DNA of 64,000 nt from an uncultured Bacteroidales bacterium (lineage in GTDB: Bacteria; Bacteroidota; Bacteroidia; Bacteroidales; Porphyromonadaceae), in contig CABTZX010000001.1 of assembly GCA_902489445.1 (NCBI GenBank), positions 54,348 through 118,347 of the forward strand. Direction: 5' to 3'. The translations under genes were made by a program, and so were the position numbers. Below are positions 49,224 to 60,309 of this stretch, piece by piece. The notes beneath the pieces are model-generated. The model saw only the letters and a list, made by a program, of their open reading frames with translations. It ran no database searches and was not told where the DNA came from. Positions within the stretch are counted from its first letter, which is position 1. The number at the start of each line of letters is the position of its first letter.

Positions 49224-50225
49224 ATGGGAGTAATTCAAACTAAATTGCCGTCGGAGAGCGGTTCTGCTTGGCGTGTTGCACGCGAGCTTATCATCATTTT
49301 TACCGGTGTGGTCAGTTATACCTTCGGGTGGACCGCCTTCATTCTTTCGCAGAATATCACTTCCGGAGGCCTTGCCGGAGTCACAACCATTATTCAGCTT
49401 GCCACCAATATACCGGCAACGGTGCCGTACTACATTATCAACGGTGGACTGCTCATACTGGCGCTTGTGTTCCTCGGATGGAGGTTTTCTGTGCGCACGA
49501 TTATCGGTGTGAGTATGCTTTTCCTCACCATTCCGGTGGGACAAGCCCTTTTTACCGACCCGGTGGAGCAGGCTGTCGTCTATGAAAATATATGGCCTTT
49601 CCTTCGCGAAATGATTCCGAATGTGGGGCCCCTCCTCACTTCTACCGAACCGTTTGCTGCTTTAATGATCGGTTCTATATTGTGCGGGATCGGCTTAGGA
49701 TGCGTCTTTTCCGTAAACGGAAGTACGGGCGGAACCGATGTAATAGTGGCGATCATCAATAAGTACAAGAATATTTCGTTAGGGCGCGCTATGATTATGG
49801 TGGATGCCGTAATCGTTATTTGCGGTAGCGTGGTCAGTCACTACTTCGGCCCCCAGTACGATTGGTCGGTTGCACTCGGAAAGTTGGCGTTTTCAGTAGT
49901 CGAAATCGTGGTAACCGCTACTACGATGGACTTCTTCCTCAATAGTAACAAGCAAAGCGTTCAGTGCTTTATCAGCAGTTTGAAGGCCGAAGAGATCAGC
50001 GATGCGATAATTAACCGTCTGCACCGCGGATGTACCCTCTTCGAAGCTCGTGGCGGATACAGCAAACAACCGGCAAAAGTGCTGATGGTGGTTGCTCGTA
50101 AGAACATGCTTGTCCCCATTATGGACATCGTTCGCGAGATCGATCCCAAAGCATTTGTATCACAAGCCGTCGTCCACGGCGTATATGGCGAGGGTTTTGA
50201 CCCTATAAAGCGTGAAAAGAAGTAG
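49224..50225 (+). CDS. YitT family membrane protein
   Basis: A 333-residue protein with about six membrane segments followed by a cytoplasmic DUF2179 domain (SKQPAKVLMVVARKNMLVPIMDIVREIDPKAFVSQA). Family marks are ITSGGLAGVTTIIQL near the start and SVNGSTGGTDVIVAIINKYKNISLGRAMIMVDAVIV. Members are annotated as uncharacterised or putative exporters. It follows leuS closely and overlaps the DUF2752 gene at its end. Confidence 0.88.
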   Translation: MGVIQTKLPSESGSAWRVARELIIIFTGVVSYTFGWTAFILSQNITSGGLAGVTTIIQLATNIPATVPYYIINGGLLILALVFLGWRFSVRTIIGVSMLFLTIPVGQALFTDPVEQAVVYENIWPFLREMIPNVGPLLTSTEPFAALMIGSILCGIGLGCVFSVNGSTGGTDVIVAIINKYKNISLGRAMIMVDAVIVICGSVVSHYFGPQYDWSVALGKLAFSVVEIVVTATTMDFFLNSNKQSVQCFISSLKAEEISDAIINRLHRGCTLFEARGGYSKQPAKVLMVVARKNMLVPIMDIVREIDPKAFVSQAVVHGVYGEGFDPIKREKK

Positions 50226-50616
50226 CTTTCGCACGCAGATGCAACGGATGCTCCTTGCCGCAATACTTGTGGCAGGGAGCATTTTTGCTATTGTGATTCT
50301 CTATCGATTTAACCCCTCCATCACACACTTCTACCCCCGATGTCCCACGCGAAGCCTTTTAGGAATTGAATGTCCCGGGTGCGGATCGTTGCGCGCTAGT
50401 CATGCTCTGCTGCATGGCAGATTGCTCACCGCTTGGCATTATAATCCTTTGTTGTTGCTCTCCCTTCCTATGGTGCTGTTATTGCTGCTTTCTTCCGCGC
50501 TTCGTAAGCGTAGTGCAGCGATGAACCGCCTTTATTTGGCACTCAATTCACGTACCTCCATCCTTATCGTAGCCTTTGTTATGTTCGGATGGGGCGTCCT
50601 CCGCAACTTCCTGTAA
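50212..50616 (+). CDS. DUF2752 family membrane protein
   Basis: A 134-residue protein of the DUF2752 family, with three hydrophobic segments and the hallmark CPTRSLLGIECPGCGSLRASHALLHGRLLTAWHYNPL (Cys-Pro, then CPGCGxxRA). The start codon is GTG at 50212, overlapping yitT by 14 bp; an ATG at 50239 would give 125 residues. Function unknown; the cysteine motif may bind metal. Confidence 0.82.
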   Translation: MKRSSFRTQMQRMLLAAILVAGSIFAIVILYRFNPSITHFYPRCPTRSLLGIECPGCGSLRASHALLHGRLLTAWHYNPLLLLSLPMVLLLLLSSALRKRSAAMNRLYLALNSRTSILIVAFVMFGWGVLRNFL

Positions 50617-50768
50617 CTGCCATCTCCGTGTTTTATATACGTATTTTCTATCTTGCTTCGGCTTTGGAAGTTATCCTCATATTCCACAAAAGATAAAATT
50701 CTAAGAAATACACATAAGACATAAACTTTATTTCGAAGGCTTTTCGTACATAAAGTGGAGCGGTATAG

Positions 50769-50797
50769 TTGGTTTTCAATAAATAAGTGTATCTTTG
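50769..50797 (+). promoter_or_regulatory. rimP operon promoter (TTG-N18-TATCTTTG)
   Basis: TTG at 50769-50771 and TATCTTTG at 50790-50797. Transcription should begin near 50804, about 145 nt before rimP. Confidence 0.6.
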
Positions 50798-50827
50798 CAT
50801 GCGTAAGATGCTTTGTTGGCATGCAAA
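50794..50827. promoter_or_regulatory. Inverted repeat at the rimP operon promoter
   Basis: TTTGCATGC (50794-50802) and GCATGCAAA (50819-50827) are perfect complements separated by 16 bp. The left arm overlaps the -7 box, so the site could be an operator or a hairpin at the transcript 5' end. Confidence 0.55.
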
Positions 50828-50947
50828 CGGTGCAAATATGGTCTTGCAGCGGACGAAGCTTCGGACGGAAGGCGGAGGTAACCACACAAAACGGTTTCCT
50901 CCTTTTTGATAGAAAAGAAAGGATAGGATAGAAAAGGAAACATAGAC

Positions 50948-51403
50948 GTGAAACTCACTGAAGAACGGGTTCAGGCAATCGTTGTTCCCTGCTTGAAAGC
51001 GGACGAGGAGTTCCTCGTTTCGGTATCGGTTAGTCCACAAAACGAAATCAAAGTTCGTGTGGATGCCTATCACGGGGTTCCTATTGAGCGTTGTGTAGAG
51101 CTATCGCGCATTATTGAGGGTGCCTTCAATCGGGATGAAACGGACTATTCCTTAGAGGTATCCAGTGCAGGATTGGACGCGCCGTTTACGGTTGCGGAAC
51201 AGTACCGCAAGCATGTAGGAGACCCAATCAGCGTTCTCTTGAAGTCGGGTGTTCGCAAGGATGGTACTTTACTGCGCCTAACGGAAGATGGGTTGGTCCT
51301 TTCGCCGATCCGGAATAATAAAGGGTCAAAGCCAAAAGAGGCATTGCCTGAGGGAGAAGAGATAAAGAAGGAAGAGATAAAGGAGGCTCGTTATCGATTT
51401 TAA
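50948..51403 (+). CDS. rimP: Ribosome maturation factor RimP
   Basis: A 151-residue 30S assembly factor. The N-terminal half has RVDAYHGVPIERCVELSRIIEGAFN and the family core DYSLEVSSAGLDAPFTVAEQYRKHVG (usually EVSSPGLDRPL). The C-terminal tail is charged. It heads the conserved rimP-nusA-infB operon; nusA begins 56 bp downstream. Start codon GTG at 50948, preceded by a purine-rich leader. Confidence 0.92.
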   Translation: MKLTEERVQAIVVPCLKADEEFLVSVSVSPQNEIKVRVDAYHGVPIERCVELSRIIEGAFNRDETDYSLEVSSAGLDAPFTVAEQYRKHVGDPISVLLKSGVRKDGTLLRLTEDGLVLSPIRNNKGSKPKEALPEGEEIKKEEIKEARYRF

Positions 51404-51459
51404 ATCCGTTCGCGGACGTAAAACGTAAGGGCATCCGATTAAATAATAAGCACGAAAAC

Positions 51460-52830
51460 ATGCCGCAAAGTAAGAAAATACATCAGGTAAGTATGGCAGA
51501 TACGCTTACCGAGTTCAAGGAATTAAAGAACATCGATAAGGAAACTTTGATAACCGTTCTGCAAGATGCTTTCAAAAGTGTGCTGGGCAAGATGTTGGGC
51601 ACGGAGGAAAATCTCAGTGTGATTGTCAATCCTGAGACGGGAGACTTGGAGATATGGCGTACTCGGAGCGTGGTTTCTGACGGAATGGTGGCGAATGCTG
51701 CTTTGGAAGTGGGAATCAGCGAGGCACGCAAAGTGGACCCGTATGCAGAAGAAGGAGAGACGGTTACCGATTCAATAGACTTTTCTTCTTTTGGACGTCG
51801 TGCTATTCTGAATCTTCGGCAGGCGCTGAGCGGCAAAATAATGGATCTGCAGAAGGAAAGCTTGTACAATAAGTTCAAGGAACATATAGGCGAATTGGTT
51901 TCCGCTGAGGTTTATCAGGTGTGGAAAAGAGAGGTTCTGCTGGTAGATGACGAAGGAAACGAGCTTCTTTTACCGCGCGGCGAACAAATCCCCGGAGACT
52001 TTTTCCGTAAAGGAGATACGGTACATGCGGTAGTAGATCATGTTGATAACGAAAATAACGTGGTCAAAATCTACATTTCACGTACCAATCCTGAATTCCT
52101 TAAGCGCTTGTTTGAACTGAATGTACCCGAAATCGCGGATGGATTGATCACCATAAAGCGCGTGGCTCGTATACCCGGAGAACGCGCAAAAATGGCTGTT
52201 GAGAGCTACGACGACCGTATCGACCCCGTGGGGGCTTGCGTTGGTATGAACGGAAGCCGTATCCGGGGCATCGTTCGTGAGCTTAAGGGTGAAAATATTG
52301 ATGTGATTCCCTTCACCAATAATCCTTCATTGTTGATACAACGTGCATTGAATCCGGCCAAAATAAGCTCTATTTCGATTATTCCAGAGGAAATGAAGGC
52401 GGAAGTGAGCGTGCCACCCGAAGAAGTGCCTATGGCAATTGGGCGCAATGCAGCCAATATTAAGCTGGCAAAGGCTTTGACAGGCTTCGAGATAGAAGTG
52501 TTCAGAGATGTGCCGAACGTGGAAGAAGAGGATATTCTCCTGGAAGAATACGCCGACGAAATAGAAGATTGGGTTATTGAAGAACTGAAGAAAATAGGGT
52601 GCAATACGGCTAAAAGCGTTTTGCGTATTCCTCGTTTGGAACTGGAAGAGCGTACCGATTTGGAGCTTTCCACTATAGATAATGTGTTGGAGGTGCTTGC
52701 CGCTGAGTTCGATGAGGATGAATTGGCGGAATTAGGTTACGTACCCCACGTAGAAATTGAAAATGTGCCTCACGATGAGGAAGGCGAAGTATCGGAGAAA
52801 GGTGCGGACAAAGCTCACACTGAGGAGTAA
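51460..52830 (+). CDS. nusA: Transcription termination/antitermination factor NusA
   Basis: A 456-residue RNA-polymerase-binding factor that controls pausing and termination. The N-terminal domain (TLTEFKELKNIDKETLITVLQDAFKSVL), S1 domain (AEVYQVWKREVLLVDDEGNELLLP), and two KH domains (GACVGMNGSRIRGIVRELKGENIDV; MAIGRNAANIKLAKALTGFEIEV) appear in order, followed by a short acidic tail. The start at 51460 gives an 11-residue extension that also occurs in related NusA proteins. Part of the rimP-nusA-infB operon. Confidence 0.96.
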   Translation: MPQSKKIHQVSMADTLTEFKELKNIDKETLITVLQDAFKSVLGKMLGTEENLSVIVNPETGDLEIWRTRSVVSDGMVANAALEVGISEARKVDPYAEEGETVTDSIDFSSFGRRAILNLRQALSGKIMDLQKESLYNKFKEHIGELVSAEVYQVWKREVLLVDDEGNELLLPRGEQIPGDFFRKGDTVHAVVDHVDNENNVVKIYISRTNPEFLKRLFELNVPEIADGLITIKRVARIPGERAKMAVESYDDRIDPVGACVGMNGSRIRGIVRELKGENIDVIPFTNNPSLLIQRALNPAKISSISIIPEEMKAEVSVPPEEVPMAIGRNAANIKLAKALTGFEIEVFRDVPNVEEEDILLEEYADEIEDWVIEELKKIGCNTAKSVLRIPRLELEERTDLELSTIDNVLEVLAAEFDEDELAELGYVPHVEIENVPHDEEGEVSEKGADKAHTEE

Positions 52831-52921
52831 CTGATTGCTGAAACATTAATCGGGTTCACGACATAACGGGAAGAAAACAAGAGAAAACAACGAAAAGAAG
52901 AAAAGGAAGAAGAGCAATTAT

Positions 52922-55900
52922 ATGACGATTAAACTAATTAATTTGGCGAAGGATCTGAATTTCGGCATAGAATCGTTGACCTCAGTTCTTAAAGACAACG
53001 GAATAGAGGTGGCGAATAATCCCAATGCCCGCATTGATGAGGCGGCTTTTCTTCTGATTATGAAAGCATTCCGTGATACGCTACCGAAGGAGAAGTTGGA
53101 TGCAATGAAGCAAAAGTACATTGCCCCCAAAAGACAATCCTCGGCACCGGAAGAGAAGGAGTCAAAACAAACAACTCCCGTAGAAAAACCGTCAACGCCG
53201 AAAAAATCTGACGAGGAAACAGATGCTCCTTCCAAGCCCGGTATTGTGGTAAAAGGATTTATCTCTCTTGATGACAAAAAGACACGCAAATCTGCCGGAA
53301 CGACAGCTGAGAATACTGAAAAGGCGAAACCTGCGGATAAAATAAAGAAACCGCAACCTAAAGCCCCGGAAGTAGCGAAAAGCGAAGAAACAAAGGCGCC
53401 CATCGCAACGCCTGTACAGAAAAAAGAAGAGCAACCGAAGGAAACGGAACCGGCAAAGGAACTTAAGAAGCCTGAAGTAAAGCAAAGTGAACCGATCGCT
53501 TCCGAAGAAGAAAAACCGGTAAAACATGTAGATTCGGTTGAAAAGCATATAGAAAAGGCGGATAAGTCGATAGAAATTTCCCCAAAGAAAGTAGCGGAGG
53601 CAAAAAAGGAAGAACCTAAAAAAGAACCGGTAGTAGCTCCATCTGTTGAGAATGTAACTACTGAAAAGGTAACTAAGAAGGTAGCTCCCGACAAGGAAAA
53701 GGTCACTGAAAATCCGAAAGCGGAAGTAACTCAGGAAACGCAGCAGGAAGTGAGCAAAGAACCAGAGATATTCCGGTTTAATACAGCTTCGGACGCTCCC
53801 AAATTCACAGTTGTAGGGAAAATAGACTTGGGCGATGATGCATCTTCGCGCAAGAAAACAGAGCGCGGAAGCAAGCGCAAAAGGATAAACAATCGTGCCG
53901 TTGATATTAAAAAGGAAGCGGCTCGTGGAGTGGATCCGTCCACTGCATCGGACAATAAGCGACGCGAACGCAGCAATCAGGCACAAGGTACCGCTAAAAC
54001 TCAGGGAAAACGTGGCAGAAAAGCACGTAAAGAACAGGCAAAAGCTGAGATTAGCGAGGAAGAAGTACAACGTCAGGTTAAGGAAACGTTGGCGCGTCTA
54101 ACACGCAAAACAACGGAAAACCGTCGTGGTCGTAAGGATCATGTTAAACCGGCGAACGATACTCCTAAGGAAGGAAGTCAGAAAGTCATTAAGATAACTG
54201 AGTTTGTAACCGTAAACGACCTTGCTAATTTGATGGATAAACCGGTGAATGATTTGATCACTATTTGCTGGAATATCGGTTTAATGGTCAACATTAATAC
54301 GCGGTTAGAAACAGAATCTATTGAAATGCTTGCGGAAGAATTCGGCTTCAAAACCGAGTTCGTGAGTGCAGATGTGGTAGAAGCTATCCAAGCTGAAGAG
54401 CAGAAAGATAGTGAAGCGGATTTGGTTTCGCGTCCGCCGGTAGTTACCATTATGGGACACGTTGACCACGGGAAAACCTCTTTACTGGACTATATCCGCA
54501 AAACGAATGTTATTACGGGTGAGGCCGGTGGTATTACGCAGCACATTGGTACCTATAATGTAACGCTTCCTTCAGGGCGCCGGATTACGTTTTTGGATAC
54601 TCCCGGTCATGAAGCCTTTACGGCAATGCGTTCTCGTGGTGCAAAGGTGACGGATATAGTGATTATCATTGTGGATGCTACACAGCGTGTGATGCCACAA
54701 ACGGTTGAAGCGCTTAATCACGCTGCAGCGGCCGGAGTACCCATCGTATTTGCCATTAACAAAATAGACCAACCAACTTCCAATCCAAACCGAATTAAAG
54801 AGGAACTTGCCGGGCTAAATTACTTAGTAGAAGAGTGGGGTGGAAAATACCAAAGTCAGGATATTTCCGCCAAGTTCGGTCAGGGGGTTCCGGAATTATT
54901 GGAGAAAGTTCTGTTAGAAGCAGATGTTTTGGATCTGAAGGCTAATCCGAATCGAAATGCCAATGGCGTAGTTATCGAATCTGCATTGGATAAAGGCAGA
55001 GGATACGTTTCACGCATTTTGGTACAGAATGGTACACTTCGTGTGGGAGATGTAGTACTTGCCGGTAAATATTTCGGACGCGTAAAGGCACTTACGGATG
55101 AAGCCGGTACTAAAATAGAGGATGCCGGACCCTCCATGCCAGCCACATTGCTTGGTTTAGACGGAGCTCCTTCGGCTGGTGACGCTTTCAACGTATTAGC
55201 AAATGAGCAGGAAGCAAAGGATATAGCTCGCAGGCGCCAGCAATTGGATCGCGAACAGGGTATTCGTACGCAAAAAATGCTCACTTTGGATGACATCGGA
55301 AGACGTATTGCTATAGGTAACTTCAAGGAACTCAACCTTATTATCAAGGGAGACGTGGATGGTTCGATAGAAGCGTTATCGGATTCACTTATCAAATTAT
55401 CTACGGAAGAAATTGTAGTTAAGGTTATTCATAAGGCAGTAGGGCAAATTTCCGAATCGGATGTAGTTCTAGCAGAGGCATCGGATGCGATTATAATTGG
55501 CTTCCAAGTACGCCCGGGAGCGCAAGCCCGAAGGCTTGCTGAACAGAACGGGGTAGAGATACGTACCTATTCGGTGATTTATGATGCCATTGATGACGTA
55601 AAGAGCGCGATGGAAGGGATGCTTTCACCCGAAATACGAGAAACGGTTACCGCTCAATTGGAAGTCCTTCAAACATTTGAAATTACCAAAGTGGGCACTA
55701 TCGCCGGCTGTATGGTGAAGGAAGGTAAGATAAAACGCACCGATAAGGTAAGAGTGATTCGCGAAGGAATAGTAATTCATACCGGAAAGATTGATTCTCT
55801 GAAGCGATTTAAGGATGATGCCAAAGAGGTTCCTGCCGGCTTGGAATGCGGTCTTCAGGTAGCAAATTTCGCAGATATCCAACAAGGTGATACAATAGAA

Positions 55901-55936
55901 TCCTTTACCGAAACTGAAGTGAAGAAAAAGCTCTAG
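52922..55936 (+). CDS. infB: Translation initiation factor IF-2
   Basis: A 1,004-residue GTPase that brings fMet-tRNA to the ribosome. An IF2-N domain is at the start, then about 300 residues of Lys/Glu/Pro-rich low-complexity linker (residues about 80-400), a second IF2-N domain, and the G domain with GHVDHGKT (about 513-520), DTPGHEAF and NKID. Domains II, III and IV complete the protein. The long linker is usual for Bacteroidetes IF-2. The stop is 20 bp before cvpA. Confidence 0.97.
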   Translation: MTIKLINLAKDLNFGIESLTSVLKDNGIEVANNPNARIDEAAFLLIMKAFRDTLPKEKLDAMKQKYIAPKRQSSAPEEKESKQTTPVEKPSTPKKSDEETDAPSKPGIVVKGFISLDDKKTRKSAGTTAENTEKAKPADKIKKPQPKAPEVAKSEETKAPIATPVQKKEEQPKETEPAKELKKPEVKQSEPIASEEEKPVKHVDSVEKHIEKADKSIEISPKKVAEAKKEEPKKEPVVAPSVENVTTEKVTKKVAPDKEKVTENPKAEVTQETQQEVSKEPEIFRFNTASDAPKFTVVGKIDLGDDASSRKKTERGSKRKRINNRAVDIKKEAARGVDPSTASDNKRRERSNQAQGTAKTQGKRGRKARKEQAKAEISEEEVQRQVKETLARLTRKTTENRRGRKDHVKPANDTPKEGSQKVIKITEFVTVNDLANLMDKPVNDLITICWNIGLMVNINTRLETESIEMLAEEFGFKTEFVSADVVEAIQAEEQKDSEADLVSRPPVVTIMGHVDHGKTSLLDYIRKTNVITGEAGGITQHIGTYNVTLPSGRRITFLDTPGHEAFTAMRSRGAKVTDIVIIIVDATQRVMPQTVEALNHAAAAGVPIVFAINKIDQPTSNPNRIKEELAGLNYLVEEWGGKYQSQDISAKFGQGVPELLEKVLLEADVLDLKANPNRNANGVVIESALDKGRGYVSRILVQNGTLRVGDVVLAGKYFGRVKALTDEAGTKIEDAGPSMPATLLGLDGAPSAGDAFNVLANEQEAKDIARRRQQLDREQGIRTQKMLTLDDIGRRIAIGNFKELNLIIKGDVDGSIEALSDSLIKLSTEEIVVKVIHKAVGQISESDVVLAEASDAIIIGFQVRPGAQARRLAEQNGVEIRTYSVIYDAIDDVKSAMEGMLSPEIRETVTAQLEVLQTFEITKVGTIAGCMVKEGKIKRTDKVRVIREGIVIHTGKIDSLKRFKDDAKEVPAGLECGLQVANFADIQQGDTIESFTETEVKKKL

Positions 55937-55955
55937 TAGATTAGCGGCAAGTGCT

Positions 55956-56489
55956 ATGACTTGGCTCGATATCGCGATAGTTTTCGCATTAGGGTACTCG
56001 TTGTGGATTGGCTATCGCAAGGGGTTCATTAACCGACTTGCCGTTTTGATTGCTGTAGTGGTTTCCGTAATGCTTGGGGGTGGGGTAGCCAAAATGCTTG
56101 AAGTTTTCTTTTCGCATATAAATGGTTTTCCTCCCATTGCTTTGCGCTTTGTAACTCTTACAATTAGCTACTTGTTGGTTTATAAAGGTATACTTTTTGT
56201 GGGAAAAAGGTTGGATATTGTTGTGCATGCCATGCATATGTCCTTTATTAACCGACTGCTTGGAACGGTCTTTTCACTTTTAGTGACGCTCTTTCTAATG
56301 AGTTATGCATTTATGGTGGTGGATCGCTTTTTACCGCGAAGAGCGGAAAGCGGAGAAAAGGATGTTCGTAACCGTTCGCACTACTACGATCAGATAAAGC
56401 CTTTTGCCACAATACTTCTGCCATATCAATGGATTTTGGATAAGAAAACGGAGAATGTACAACAATCCTCTGAACAAATAGCAACATAA
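55956..56489 (+). CDS. cvpA: CvpA family membrane protein
   Basis: A 177-residue protein with four membrane segments. The beginning [36 protein letters not shown] is the typical CvpA N-terminus. CvpA was named for colicin V production in E. coli and is linked to membrane homeostasis. It sits between infB and sufB with 20- and 1-bp gaps, so it is co-transcribed with both. Confidence 0.88.
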   Translation: MTWLDIAIVFALGYSLWIGYRKGFINRLAVLIAVVVSVMLGGGVAKMLEVFFSHINGFPPIALRFVTLTISYLLVYKGILFVGKRLDIVVHAMHMSFINRLLGTVFSLLVTLFLMSYAFMVVDRFLPRRAESGEKDVRNRSHYYDQIKPFATILLPYQWILDKKTENVQQSSEQIAT

Positions 56490-56490
56490 C

Positions 56491-57969
56491 ATGAACCAAA
56501 ACAATAGTAATAACCCGAAACCTGACGTACCGCATCCCGATGATATTCTTATCGAGATAACAGAAAACGAGTACAAGTATGGTTTTACCACCGATATTGA
56601 AACGGATATTATCGGGAAAGGATTATCGGAGGCTACTGTGCGGATTATTAGCCAAAAGAAAGGGGAGCCTGAATGGCTTTTGGATTTTAGGCTAAAAGCA
56701 TACCGGCATTGGCTCACGCTGAAGCAGCCCGATTGGGCTCATTTGTATATACCTCCCATCGATTACAACGATATAATCTATTACGCGGCTCCGCGTAAAC
56801 ACGACGAGGAGAAGAAGGAAATAGATCCGGAACTAATCAAAACGTTTGATAAGCTGGGAATTCCCCTTAGGGAGCGCGATGCCTTAGCGGGAAACACGGC
56901 AGTAGATGCCGTTATGGATAGCGTTTCCGTCACCACTACGTTCCGAAAGCAACTATCTGAATTGGGTATCATCTTCTGCTCATTTAACGAAGCAGTTAAG
57001 AATCACCCCGATTTGGTACGGCGATATTTGGGCAAAGTGGTACCTTATTCGGATAATTATTTTGCAGCGCTTAATTCGGCGGTTTTTAGTGATGGATCGT
57101 TTGTCTATATACCTAAAGGCGTTCGTTGCCCTATGGAACTTTCCACTTACTTCCGGATCAATGCGCGCAATACGGGTCAATTTGAGCGAACGCTTATTGT
57201 TGCGGACGAAGCTGCCTATGTGAGCTATCTGGAAGGGTGCACCGCTCCGATGCGTGATGAAAATCAATTGCACGCGGCGATAGTGGAAATTATTGCTGAA
57301 ACGGATGCCGAAGTGAAGTATTCCACCGTACAAAATTGGTACCCCGGGGATGCCGATGGCAAAGGCGGTATCTATAACTTTGTGACTAAACGCGGGCTTT
57401 GTCGCGGAAATCGGAGTAAAATCAGCTGGACGCAGGTGGAAACGGGTTCCGCCATTACGTGGAAATATCCCAGTTGCGTTCTGTTGGGTGATGATTCTGT
57501 AGGTGAGTTTTACTCGGTTGCCGTTACCAACAACTACCAACAGGCGGATACGGGTACCAAAATGATTCATATAGGTAAACGAACACGTAGTACCATCGTT
57601 TCAAAAGGTATATCGGCAGGAAGTAGTCAAAATAGTTTTCGTGGCTTGGTTAAGATAGCAAAAGGCGCAGATTCAAGTCGTAATCATTCGCAATGTGATA
57701 GCCTTTTGTTGACTAATCATTGCGGAGCGCATACCTATCCGTATGCTGAAGTGCTGAACGAAAGTGCCGTTATTGAACACGAAGCTACAACTTCAAAAAT
57801 TAGTGATGATCTGCTTTTTTACTGTAATCAGCGCGGTATTTCTACGGAAAGTGCTGTGGCACTGATTGTAAATGGCTATGCGCGTGAAGTGATGAATAAA
57901 CTTCCTATGGAATTTGCCGTGGAGGCACAAAAACTCCTCAGTGTAACCTTGGAGGGATCTGTGGGCTAA
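56491..57969 (+). CDS. sufB: Fe-S cluster assembly protein SufB
   Basis: SufB, 492 residues, the scaffold core of the SufBCD complex that builds Fe-S clusters. Family features are [20 protein letters not shown], the segment [22 protein letters not shown] with the conserved Cys, and the C-terminal beta-helix ending [30 protein letters not shown]. It begins 1 bp after cvpA, and sufC follows after 35 bp. Confidence 0.96.
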   Translation: MNQNNSNNPKPDVPHPDDILIEITENEYKYGFTTDIETDIIGKGLSEATVRIISQKKGEPEWLLDFRLKAYRHWLTLKQPDWAHLYIPPIDYNDIIYYAAPRKHDEEKKEIDPELIKTFDKLGIPLRERDALAGNTAVDAVMDSVSVTTTFRKQLSELGIIFCSFNEAVKNHPDLVRRYLGKVVPYSDNYFAALNSAVFSDGSFVYIPKGVRCPMELSTYFRINARNTGQFERTLIVADEAAYVSYLEGCTAPMRDENQLHAAIVEIIAETDAEVKYSTVQNWYPGDADGKGGIYNFVTKRGLCRGNRSKISWTQVETGSAITWKYPSCVLLGDDSVGEFYSVAVTNNYQQADTGTKMIHIGKRTRSTIVSKGISAGSSQNSFRGLVKIAKGADSSRNHSQCDSLLLTNHCGAHTYPYAEVLNESAVIEHEATTSKISDDLLFYCNQRGISTESAVALIVNGYAREVMNKLPMEFAVEAQKLLSVTLEGSVG

Positions 57970-58004
57970 TTCTGAGGAATTCAATAGTTTTAGATACGAC
58001 AAAA

Positions 58005-58763
58005 ATGAGCAATAATTTATTAGAGATAGTTGATTTGCACGCTTCAGTGCAAGGAAAAGAGATACTAAAAGGCGTTACTTTAAGCATCGGACGCGGTGAG
58101 ATTCATGCCATCATGGGGCCAAACGGAAGCGGTAAAAGTACCCTTTCGAGCGTTTTGGTAGGTGATCCGGCGTTTCAGGTAACAAAGGGAGATATTCTTT
58201 ACAACGGAGAAAGCTTATTGGGCATTCCTCCTGAGGAAAGAGCGCATAAGGGGCTTTTTCTTAGTTTTCAGTATCCGGTTGAAATTCCCGGCGTGAGTAT
58301 GGCAAACTTTATGCGTACCGCGCTGAACGAGAAGCGGAAAGCACAGGGAAAAGAGCCGATGGGTGCCGCCGAATTCCTCAAATTGATGAAGCAGCAACAG
58401 GAGGTGGTTCAACTCAGCGCACAGCTTTCAAAACGTGCTGTAAACGAAGGTTTTTCGGGTGGAGAGAAGAAGCGCAACGAAATATTTCAGATGGCAATGT
58501 TGGACCCCACTCTTGCCATTTTGGATGAAACGGATAGCGGTCTGGATATTGATGCGCTTCGCATTGTGGCAGAGGGCGTTAATCGGCTCCATACACCCGA
58601 TAAAAGTACCATTGTAATCACGCACTATCAGCGGCTTCTGAACTATATTAAGCCGCAATTTGTCCATATCCTTATCAACGGAGCCATCGTTAAAAGCGGT
58701 GATGCATCGCTCGCGCTTAAACTGGAGGACGAAGGGTACGAATGGTTAAGAGAAGAAATTTAG
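58005..58763 (+). CDS. sufC: Fe-S cluster assembly ATPase SufC
   Basis: ABC-type ATPase of 252 residues that drives SufBD conformational change. Walker A is GPNGSGKST, the signature is FSGGEKKRNE, Walker B is LAILDETDSGLD, and the H-loop His is in IVITHYQR. It lies between sufB and sufD; sufD starts 2 bp after its stop, or within its last codons. Confidence 0.97.
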   Translation: MSNNLLEIVDLHASVQGKEILKGVTLSIGRGEIHAIMGPNGSGKSTLSSVLVGDPAFQVTKGDILYNGESLLGIPPEERAHKGLFLSFQYPVEIPGVSMANFMRTALNEKRKAQGKEPMGAAEFLKLMKQQQEVVQLSAQLSKRAVNEGFSGGEKKRNEIFQMAMLDPTLAILDETDSGLDIDALRIVAEGVNRLHTPDKSTIVITHYQRLLNYIKPQFVHILINGAIVKSGDASLALKLEDEGYEWLREEI

Positions 58764-58765
58764 CT

Positions 58766-60127
58766 ATGGAGGAACAGCATTCTGTAACCCCTTTAGTATC
58801 AAGGTATCTTGAGGCTTATGAAGCAAATGCGTCAAAAATAGATGCATCTTCATCGCCACTAATCCGGGAGCCAAAATCGGAAGCGCTTCTCTATCTCAAA
58901 GAGTATGGTATTCCTACGCTTCAGTCCGAGGATTATAAGCATGCCGATATGGTGGCTCTTTTGGACAAAAAGTGGCAGTTCCCTTTTGAATCAGAGAAGC
59001 GTAGAGACGGCGAAGGGTTGCCTTATGACCGTTTTGACAATCTTGACGCGCTAAAGGTATCCATGGGTAGCGGCTCGCTACCCGATAAGGGCACAGTGCA
59101 AAGCGTGATAAAGCAAATGCCTAACGGTTGTTATGTCGGCTCGCTCTGTGATTTTATGCTCTCGGATGCGTCTGAGCAGCAGAAGAAAAGGGTCGCTTCC
59201 GTGTATGGAAAGCATGCATATCCCGATAATGATGCATTGGTAGCGTTGAATACGCTCTTTGTTTCCGATGCGCTGCTCGTGTTTATTCCGCAAGGCGTTC
59301 ATTGCGAGCGTCTTCTTCATCTCAATGAGCTGATTCATAGTTCGCATATGCAGATGCGGAACGAGCGGTTGGTTATCATTGTCGAAAAGGAGGCTTCTTT
59401 GGAGTTGTTGCTTAGTGCAACCGAACCGAATGCTACCGATACGGAAACGCTCGCCCTTTCGGTTGTGGAAGTGGACTTGGGCCCCTCCGCCACGCTGTCG
59501 CTCTATAATTGTGAAGAAACAGGCTTGAAGCACAACAGGCTTGCTTCCTTCTTTATCCGTCAGCGTGCGTACAGCCAAATGGAAATTCATTCGGTGATGC
59601 TTCATAATGGAGCAACGCGTAATAACATATGGAGTCGCTTTTTGGGCGAACATGCGTCTTTAACGCTTAATGGGATGGCGATTGTGGATGAGGAGCGTTT
59701 GGTGGATACCTTTACCCGCGTAGAGCACACCAAACCGAACTGCTTTACCGATGAGCGATACAAGCATGTGGCGATGGGACACGCAACTGCCTCCTTCACG
59801 GGACGTATCTTTGTTTCTCAGGGGGCGGATAAAACCGAAGCATATCAGCAGGATCGCAATTTGTTGCTCTCGCCTGATGCTCGCGTTTATGCAAAGCCGC
59901 ACCTCGAAATATACGCTGATGACGTAAAGTGCTCGCATGGTATGACTACAGGGCAACTGGACGAACAGGCGCTTTTCTATATGCAGCAGCGCGGAATACC
60001 CCTCGCGGTTGCGGAAAAGATACTCTCGATGGCATTTACGGAGGATATTATTTCGCGCATTCCGAACGAAACGTTACGCGAAAAGCTATCCGAAGCGGTA
60101 AAGAGTTACTACTTTCGTGATGAATAA
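58766..60127 (+). CDS. sufD: Fe-S cluster assembly protein SufD
   Basis: SufD, the partner of SufB in the SufBCD scaffold. It has the shared beta-helix core, including LVDTFTRVEHTKPNCFTDERYKHVAMGHATASFTGRI and the C-terminal CSHGMTTGQLDEQALFYMQQRGI. ATG at 58766 gives about 453 residues; an ATG at 58742 would overlap sufC by 22 bp and is less likely. No sufS or sufE follows: the next gene is holB after a phased repeat array, so the desulfurase must be elsewhere. Confidence 0.93.
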   Translation: MEEQHSVTPLVSRYLEAYEANASKIDASSSPLIREPKSEALLYLKEYGIPTLQSEDYKHADMVALLDKKWQFPFESEKRRDGEGLPYDRFDNLDALKVSMGSGSLPDKGTVQSVIKQMPNGCYVGSLCDFMLSDASEQQKKRVASVYGKHAYPDNDALVALNTLFVSDALLVFIPQGVHCERLLHLNELIHSSHMQMRNERLVIIVEKEASLELLLSATEPNATDTETLALSVVEVDLGPSATLSLYNCEETGLKHNRLASFFIRQRAYSQMEIHSVMLHNGATRNNIWSRFLGEHASLTLNGMAIVDEERLVDTFTRVEHTKPNCFTDERYKHVAMGHATASFTGRIFVSQGADKTEAYQQDRNLLLSPDARVYAKPHLEIYADDVKCSHGMTTGQLDEQALFYMQQRGIPLAVAEKILSMAFTEDIISRIPNETLREKLSEAVKSYYFRDE

Positions 60128-60149
60128 CCGGTGGGGAACCCTTGCAAAA

Positions 60150-60232
60150 AAGGTATATAGGTTTTGCCGAAAAGGTATATAAGTTTGGGTGCAAAGGTAT
60201 ATAAGTATGGAGGAAAAGATATATACCTTTTG
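60150..60232. repeat. 22-bp phased GGTATATA array (4 units)
   Basis: Cores start at 60152, 60174 and 60196 (GGTATATA) and 60218 (GATATATA), exactly 22 bp apart, between sufD and holB. Confidence 0.9.
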
Positions 60233-60309
60233 ACAACTACTTACAAACCCTCTTCGGGTAGACTATGATATATCAATGAGGGGTGAGGGAAAAATAGCAG
60301 TAAACAGGC

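Larger units (their letters stand above)
50617..50947. other. Leader region of the rimP-nusA-infB operon
   Basis: A 330-bp gap without a gene, containing the operon promoter (50769-50797) and a 5' inverted repeat (50794-50827). Confidence 0.5.

Noticed and set aside
53192..54070. A 292-codon frame antisense to infB
   Set aside because: Phe/Tyr/Arg-rich product opposite the Lys/Glu-rich linker of IF-2; an expected shadow.
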